This document shows, one piece after another, positions 58,446 to 64,000 of a stretch of 64,000 nt of DNA. The position numbers and the translations under genes are program-made. Source of the stretch: Lota lota (lineage: Eukaryota; Chordata; Actinopteri; Gadiformes; Lotidae). The notes beneath the pieces were generated by a model. That model was given only the letters and a program-made list of their open reading frames with translations, made no database searches and was not told the origin of the DNA. Position 1 is the first letter of the stretch. Every line of letters starts with the position of its first letter. The DNA lies in contig JACYXH010000430.1 in the NCBI GenBank assembly GCA_026745465.1, forward strand, positions 1 to 64,000, in the 5' to 3' direction.

Positions 58446-58752
58446 TGTCATGACACCCTCTGCCACCACCTGGGGGCGCCGGCTGCCATTCCACCTCGTG
58501 CACTCTGCTTTCCACACCAGCCTTCAATTAAACAATCACTGCACCCTACTTATCCACCAGTCTTCCTAGCAGCCGGTGCCAGATCGTTGTTTAACCACCT
58601 CGTGTTAGTTAGTTCATTCCAGTAAACAGATATCGTTATCCTCTCCCTGTCTACCCCTAACCTGCTCTTTGAAAAATAAATCTTCTTTTGGAATCCCTCA
58701 CATCTCCACCTCGTAGTGTCCGCATTTGGGATCTCGTCCTGTTAGCGTAACA
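58446..58752 (+). mobile_element. Solo LTR with 5-bp target duplication
   Basis: 307 bp beginning TGTCATGACACC and ending TTAGCGTAACA, flanked by ACAAA on both sides (58441-58445, 58753-58757). AATAAA lies at about 58,674, where an LTR poly(A) signal would be, which suggests plus orientation. No internal region is present, as after LTR-LTR recombination. It is unlike the other LTRs in the window. Probably Ty3/gypsy type from its 5-bp duplication; family not identified. Confidence 0.8.
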
Positions 58753-58757
58753 ACAAA

Positions 58758-59197
58758 CTCTTGAGTCACGCCCAGATATTCCTTCGCAGAAGCAATATCG
58801 TAGTCTGTGAAGGACAACTAAGATGTGATTATTGCTGGTTGAAAACTTAACCCAATACCCTGCCAAAATGATTTGGAAATACTCAGCCATGGCAATTTTT
58901 GCCTGTCTCCATTGGGACTTGAATCATTGTGAAAAAAAAGTAATGTAATGGCATGTAATGAAAGAAAGTTGTGTAAGGCAAAGGCTTCATTGCATTTTGC
59001 TTTCCCCCCCTCAACCAAGAATGGAAACCAAATTGCCGTGACTAGTGGACATACAATTGGCATTGCAGAAAACTATATTGCACTGATAGTTTGCACATTT
59101 ACAACCACTAGCAAAATTGCCAGCTAGGACAATTCTGCTTTTTCTTAAGAAAAAATTGTGTACAATTGTACACCACTTCATTCTTATGCACAATTGG
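58758..59197. repeat. Spacer, second copy of the Thr-array unit
   Basis: From about 58,920 it repeats 57,440-57,689 with small changes. The part before it is unrecognised. Confidence 0.6.
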
Positions 59198-59271
59198 AGG
59201 TACTGCTGGGAGTTTAACCCAGGGTCTCCAGTTGACATGACAGGTGCTTTGACCAGCTAAGCCACAGTACA
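59198..59271 (-). pseudogene. tRNA-Thr (TGT-like) pseudogene
   Basis: 74 nt aligned to 57690-57763. The universally conserved T before the anticodon is changed (loop CATGTCA) and the T loop is GGTTAAACTCC. Confidence 0.7.
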
Positions 59272-59584
59272 ACTTATTATTTCTTGAGAAAACAATGAAA
59301 TAGGTCTTATGTAGCATGACCTGATCATTTATGTTGAAAGATAATAAAACTGGCATCTAAATGGATTTCAATTGATTTGGCTCCTTACATAACACAACTT
59401 ACTAATGGGATCTAAACCCAGTATCTTCTGTTACCTAGACATGCAATTGAACCAGCTAAGCCACAGCACCACTTTCAGTGCGAAAGAAATTATTCGACAA
59501 ATGATTGAGAAGACAACAAAAGAGGTCTGCAATACCTTGAGATGATTCTGTGGATTTGTCATAAAAAAAAATAATCATCTGGAC
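59272..59584. other. Spacer with a degenerate tRNA-Thr-like copy
   Basis: A Thr-like D arm (complement of GAACCAGCTAAGCCACAG) at about 59,400-59,470 with a ruined anticodon arm. Otherwise spacer shared with 57,860-58,030. Confidence 0.5.
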
Positions 59585-59967
59585 TCATCTGCACTGAACA
59601 CTTGCGCTGTGTATAAAGATGGCAGTTTCTAAGGTCCCACCGAACCGCGCTTTATTTATCTGAAACTCAAACAAGAATATTCTTTGTAAAATTGTGTTTA
59701 AAAGAACATAATACACACCAATACCATACAATGATACACATGCGAAATATGTAAACACACAGATCTGACATGAGTTGATCATGGTAAACCAGGAGAACGA
59801 CATGGTAATTAATGTGATGGAAACATTCACCATTGACAGCGTCAAAGAAAGATTTTCCCATGATTCAAGCATTAATACTATCAATATTATTCATTGTGGG
59901 ATTTTGTCCACATCACAAATAGTAAGCCTACATAATGTGTTTCGTTCAACCAGGCTCTCAATATTAC
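59585..59967. other. Possible downstream intron and terminal exon of the candidate gene
   Basis: On the minus strand a pyrimidine-rich acceptor (TTCTTGTTTGAGTTTCAG) precedes an open stretch 59659-59585 of 24 codons plus stop, in phase with exon B. Part of it overlaps repeated spacer (similar at about 58,241-58,270), so it may be chance. Confidence 0.2.
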
Positions 59968-60048
59968 CTGCCGGGGGTGATAGCCGAAGGTACATGTCTG
60001 TGCCCCCCTGAAGATTGAGGTCTGCCCGTGCATGGGACATTTCTCAAT
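59968..60048 (-). CDS. Candidate exon B of an unidentified gene
   Basis: 81-bp open exon, 27 codons, bounded by AATTGCAG (acceptor) and CGGCAG|GTAATA (donor), phase 0 at both ends. The predicted peptide has a C-x2-H-x11-C-x4-H spacing (residues 4, 7, 19, 24), which could bind zinc. It follows exon A after an 85-bp intron, a usual size for short fish introns. I do not recognise the family. Confidence 0.4.
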
Positions 60049-60133
60049 CTGCAATTAATTGCAATGTATGATTTACTTACAGACATAATCGGTTTACTCT
60101 GAGGTTTTGGTATACTGTTGAAACAAGGTTTAC

Positions 60134-60277
60134 CTTATGGTAGAGGTTGAACCACTTGGCCTGCCTCGGAGATGGCCTGTTCCCTGCACTTGAGGGCCAA
60201 GTGCCAGAAGAGGCAAATGCCTTCAGGCAGCACACCAACTTCTCAGCCTCCATGGCTCTATGCTTCTTAGCAGACAT
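60134..60277 (-). CDS. Candidate exon A of an unidentified gene
   Basis: 144-bp open exon, 48 codons, after a strong acceptor (CTTCCTCTTGCCTTCAG) and before a good donor (CATAAG|GTAAAC), phase 0 at both ends. The predicted peptide is basic and helix-prone at its start (MSAKKHRAMEAEKL) and ends QAKWFNLYHK. The local GC content is higher than in flanking spacer. The copia element starts 197 bp upstream, so any earlier exons would lie beyond it, outside the window. Could be a decayed gene copy or a transposon-derived gene. Confidence 0.42.
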
Positions 60278-60357
60278 CTGAAGGCAAGAGGAAGAATGGC
60301 TAAGTATCCATCCATTGTCATAGACATATGCTATATATGTGTGTGTGTGTGTGTGTA

Positions 60358-60406
<49 letters not shown>

Positions 60407-60473
60407 GTGTGTGTACAAACTAGGAGTAATCATATTTGGGATGGGACTGTTACCAGTTACACTATATGAATAT
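60278..60473. repeat. (GT)n microsatellite and flank
   Basis: GT-rich run at about 60,339-60,413, in what would be the intron upstream of exon A. No gene seen. Confidence 0.85.
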
Positions 60474-60672
60474 TGTTGGCATATAGACTGATATGTTATT
60501 GTGTTGTGTTCTTACACTGGTACAGTCATGCCGTATGAGCGATGTACAACTGCGCATGTGCAAAAATAAAGAAAGGTCATTCCTCCCCCGTAAAACACCA
60601 ACGATGAATATGTGTGTTTATTCGTCCGTTAAGTAAACCGGTATTCCTGTCCTGAAGATGACAAACCAGACA
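60474..60672 (+). repeat. 5' LTR of the copia element
   Basis: About 199 bp from TGTTGGCATA to CCAGACA, placed by the primer-binding site directly after it and the copia-like TGTTGG start. An AATAAA occurs inside (CAAAAATAAAG). The start cannot be confirmed without the 3' LTR. Confidence 0.65.
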
Positions 60673-60686
60673 GGTTATGGGCCCAG
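60673..60686 (+). promoter_or_regulatory. Primer-binding site, initiator tRNA-Met anticodon arm
   Basis: GGTTATGGGCCCAG is complementary to the anticodon stem-loop of vertebrate initiator tRNA-Met (CTGGGCCCATAACC). Priming from an internal tRNA fragment is known for copia-type elements. Confidence 0.85.
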
Positions 60687-60693
60687 AAGGGAA

Positions 60694-61829
60694 CATGGAA
60701 GCTGATGGAATAGATTATGTTTCGACGGAGATGAAAAAAACTAAGAGTTATGGGAGACAAAGTTTTTGGGGCACTTGCGTTTGCAAGGGCTAAAGGCCGC
60801 CATATTGAGCGTGAATGAAGAAGATGAAGAAGACGAAGAGAAAAATGAAGAAGCCTACGCCGAATTGAACAGGTTTTGGATGATAAAAGTCATTCCCTGA
60901 TAATGAGAGAATCAGCAGATGATGGGAGAAAAGCGTTGAAGATATTGAGGGAACATTATGCAGGTAAAGGGAAACCACGTGTGATTAGCCTCTACACTGA
61001 GCTAATTTCTCTTCGGAAAGCCGCTGATGAAAGTGTTACTAACTATATCATCCGGTCTGAGATGGCTATTACAGCACTGAGGAATGCTGAAGAGACTTTA
61101 AGTGACGGGCTGTTGATTGCAATGATTCTGAAAGGTTTGCCCGAATCATTTAAGCCGTTTGCCATCCACATAACGCAGAGTGACGAGCCGACATCTTTTG
61201 GCAAGTTCAAAACCAAGTTGAGGATCTATGAAAGCACCGAGAAGTTTAGCGCCATTTCCACTGACGACAACGTGATGAAGGCAAGTAACAATAAAGTTAG
61301 CTCGCCAAGAGGAAGAGATGAAGGGACCGAGATAACCTGCTTCAACTGTGGCCAGAAAGGGCGCAAGGCCCGAGAATGTACCGTTACTGGAGAGCGCAGA
61401 GAACGGAGACAGTGGTGTAGTTTTTGCAAGAGCTCCACTCATACTGACGCAAATTGCAGACGAAAAAGAAGAGACAATGTGAAACAAGCAACAGATGCTG
61501 AAGGCCACACATTTGCATTCAGAATAAGTGACTATCAGGTTCGTGGACTGAAACAGAAAGGGCTGATGGTTGATACGGGAGCAACGTCACATATAGTCAC
61601 GGACATCGGGAAGTTTAAGGAGTTTGACGAGACCTTTAAACCGGAAAAACATTCCATGGAGCTGGCTGACGGAACAAGAATGAATGGTGCCGCGGAGAGG
61701 AGAGGTGCAGCGGAGGTTTACCTGAGAGACAACACGGGTCTTCGGGTGAAAACATCACTGACGAAGGCGCTGAACGTGCCGTCGTTTCCACAGGACATTT
61801 TCTCTGTTAAAGCAGCGACAGCTGCCTGA
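60694..61829 (+). pseudogene. gag: Copia gag and protease
   Basis: The main open part (60876-61829) has the copia gag domain (LREHYAGKGKPRVISLYTEL, MILKGLPESFKPF), a knuckle CFNCGQKGRKAREC whose His is changed to Arg, a second Cys/His cluster (CSFCKSSTHTDANC) and the protease motif VDTGATSH. Upstream, an acidic EEDEEDEEKNEE segment in another frame (about 60,800-60,870) shows at least one frameshift. A further shift follows the protease near 61,800. Confidence 0.85.
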
Positions 61830-61849
61830 AGGACTGAAGGAGCTTCAGT

Positions 61850-62883
61850 CAACTTTCGACAGGGGTGTAACAAGCTCATCCACAAGAACGGTACCACTTT
61901 TGACATCAAGGAGTACGATAGACTGTACTATCTTAACACTGTAAGTGATGAAAATGATGATGGATGTCATGGGTGCTATGATATTCACACATGGCACAAA
62001 ATTCTTGGCCACTGTAATTTTGAGGATGTGTCAAAGTTAGAAAATGTGACAGAGGGAATGAAAATCACAGGTAAGATTGACAAATCTACCTTCAACTGTG
62101 ACACAGGGAAATTTTGTTCAGAGCAGAAACAGAGAGCCTGATGAAAAGGCAAAAGCGGCTCTTGAGCTTGTGCACATTGATTTGGCTGGCCCTATTGAGC
62201 CAGAGGTGAAAGATGGGTTCAGATACACTCTAGCATTTACGGATGATTATTCAGGGGTAGTTTTTGTGTATTTCCTAAAAGCAAAGAGGGATACTGTAAA
62301 AGCTACGGAGAAGTTTATTGCTGATGTGGCCTTATGGGAAAATAAAGTGTGTCAGGTCAGATAATGCCACAGAGTTCACAGCAAAAGAGTTCCAGTCACT
62401 GCTCAGTGAGAATGCCATAAGACATGAAACTTCAGCCCCTTACTCACCCCATCAAAATGGGACTGCTGAGAGAAATTGGAGAACACTGTTTGAAATGGCA
62501 AGATGCATGCTACTTGAGAGCAACCTACCAAATAACTTGTGGACATATGCTGTAATGACTGCTGCAGTAATTCGCAATAGGTGTTACCATAAGCGTGTAG
62601 GACAGACTACATGTTTACTGGGAGAAAGCCTGATCTTTCAAAGATGAAATAATTTGGATCTGTTTGCTATGCATACAGACAGAACAAGAAAAAGTTGGAC
62701 TCAAGATGTGAAAAGGGTATTTCTGTCGACAATGATAAAAATAGTCCAGCACACCTAGTGTACCACCCAGACACTGGAAAAGTTCTTAACAACAGATTAG
62801 TCAAGTTCATAACAAAAGGTATAGTCGAACGCGAAACTCAGACAGATTTGGAAATGAGTGATGATCTTCATGGGAAGATTTGA
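61850..62883 (+). pseudogene. Copia integrase, frameshifted
   Basis: The HHCC region (HTWHKILGHCNF...) appears at about 61,985-62,110. The core follows in pieces: VHIDLAGP with the first Asp (62077-62364), then RSDNATEF and NGTAERNWR with the second Asp and the Glu (62318-62647), in different frames. 62695-62883 is the C-terminal GKVLNNRLVKF part. Confidence 0.85.
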
Positions 62884-63127
62884 GAAGATCAAAGTTCTGC
62901 AGAAACACAAGATGTGCAAATCGAGACTTCAGATAGTCACAGTCCACGCTATCCAGACAGAGCGAGGATGAAACCCCAGTACTTAAAATAACTAGGAGTG
63001 TAAAGTAAAGTGTGATGACCAGATACCACATAGTGTTGACTACTGCTACAGAGTAATGTGCAATGCACCACAAACCTTCAAAGAAGCAATGATTTCACCA
63101 AAATCAGAGATTTGGGCTACTGCTATG

Positions 63128-64000
63128 TAGGAGGAGAAGGATTCCCTTAGGGGAAATGATACATTCACATTGACCACACTGCCAGAGGGTAAAAATGCAG
63201 TGGGGGGCAGGTGGGTCTATACGGTCAAAAACAATTCAGATGAGACTAAGACATACAAGGCAAGATATGTTGCAAAGGGGTATAGTCAAGTGGCAGGAAT
63301 AGACTATAAGGAGACTTTTTCTCCAACTGCAAATATGACATCAGTACGCTGTTTGATGCAGCTAGCAGCTCAGTATGACTTAGAATTACATCAGATGGAT
63401 GTCAAAACAGCATATCTACATGCTCCTATTGACTGTGAAGTGTACATGGAGCAACCAGAGGGTTTTGAAGTCAGGTCAGATACAGGTGAGCAACTAGTCT
63501 GCAAACTGAACAAGTCAATGTACGGCCTGAAACAGTCAGGAAGGAACTGGAACAAAATGTTGCATGATCAACTTAATGAAAATGGTTTTACACAGAACCC
63601 AGCTGATCACTGTGTTTATAACAAACAAACTGCAACAGAAAGGATAATTTTGATAATTTGGGTCGATGATCTACTTATCGCTGCTAGTGATAGTGACTCA
63701 CTCACAAGTGTAAAATAAATGTTAAGTGAAAAATTTAAGATGAAAGATCTTGGGAGGCTTAGACATTTCCTAGGCATTAATTTTACACAAAGTGAAGGGA
63801 AAATACAGATGAACCAAACAAGGTACATCACCAAGATACTGGAAAGGTTTGGTATGTCAGACTGTAAAACAAGGTCAACACCATGTGAACAAAAAAACAA
63901 AACTTTGATGGTGATGGTGAACCTATTGATTCAAAAAGGTATCGTGCAGTGATAGGCAGCTTGATATATGTGCTGACATGTACAAGATCGGATATCAGTT
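63128..64000 (+). pseudogene. pol: Copia reverse transcriptase, one stop and a frameshift
   Basis: 63170-63715 reads GGRWVYTVK, KARYVAKGYSQVAGIDYKET, QMDVKTAYLHA (motif A) and WVDDLLIAA (catalytic motif). A TAA near 63,716 interrupts a frame that continues MKDLGRLRHFLGI. Near 63,905 the frame shifts, and YRAVIGSLIY begins the next segment at the window edge. Confidence 0.88.

Larger units (their letters stand above)
60474..64000 (+). mobile_element. Ty1/copia retrotransposon, 5' part (runs off window)
   Basis: 5' LTR (60474-60672), initiator-Met primer-binding site, then gag, protease, integrase and RT in the copia order. Several frameshifts and stops mark it as inactive. The RNase H part and 3' LTR lie beyond the window. 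Confidence 0.92.

Noticed and set aside
59940..60060. U1 snRNA-like sequence (TACCTGCCGGGGG)
   Set aside because: Only the first ~15 bases resemble U1 and the rest does not align. The minus strand reads as an exon with a donor site instead.

Overview
The window looks like repeat-dense, probably heterochromatic DNA from a teleost fish (inference). The case rests on tandem tRNA gene arrays, co-resident Ty3/gypsy chromovirus, Mag-like gypsy, BEL/Pao and Ty1/copia LTR retrotransposons, and Tx1/L1-type LINE pieces. BEL/Pao elements are not found in mammals or birds. The species cannot be fixed from sequence alone. No complete host protein-coding gene is visible; the only host-gene candidate is a pair of small exons near 60 kb.

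Region 1 (1-37,840) is built on an AT-rich satellite with a ~195-bp monomer, about 130 copies in five blocks. The blocks are split by two copies of a 1.67-kb internally deleted chromovirus derivative (9185-10854, 19235-20904) and two copies of a chromodomain Ty3/gypsy element (24976-29410, 32285-36995), all on the minus strand. The satellite has higher-order structure: an 11-monomer unit of 2,147 bp (two tandem copies and a third distant one) and a 771-bp 4-monomer unit. A ~6.8-kb block recurs at a 10,050-bp offset and carries the small LTR element with it. The two gypsy copies share the same left junction with satellite, so the second copy arose by segmental duplication and not by a new insertion.

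Region 2 (37,841-43,281) is a decayed BEL/Pao element: its left end is lost in satellite, the gag-pol frame holds one stop codon, and there are deletions in reverse transcriptase and integrase. A probable 3' LTR follows.

Region 3 (43,282-60,473) is a tRNA-gene landscape: tandem tRNA-Asn units, Ser/Ala units, a Ser array and a Thr array, with a few intact-looking genes among many decayed copies. Inserted in it are a complete but dead Mag-like gypsy element (44883-49827) with LTRs, a near-identical target duplication and a paralogous empty site; a minus-strand LINE 3' end that interrupts a tRNA-Ser; a plus-strand LINE fragment with ORF1, endonuclease and half of RT; and a solo LTR with a perfect 5-bp target duplication (58446-58752).

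Region 4 (60,474-64,000) is the 5' part of a Ty1/copia element with a short LTR and a primer-binding site complementary to the anticodon arm of initiator tRNA-Met. Its gag-pol has several frameshifts and runs off the window. Just left of it, on the minus strand, are two phase-compatible exons joined by an 85-bp intron, the one trace of a possible spliced host gene.
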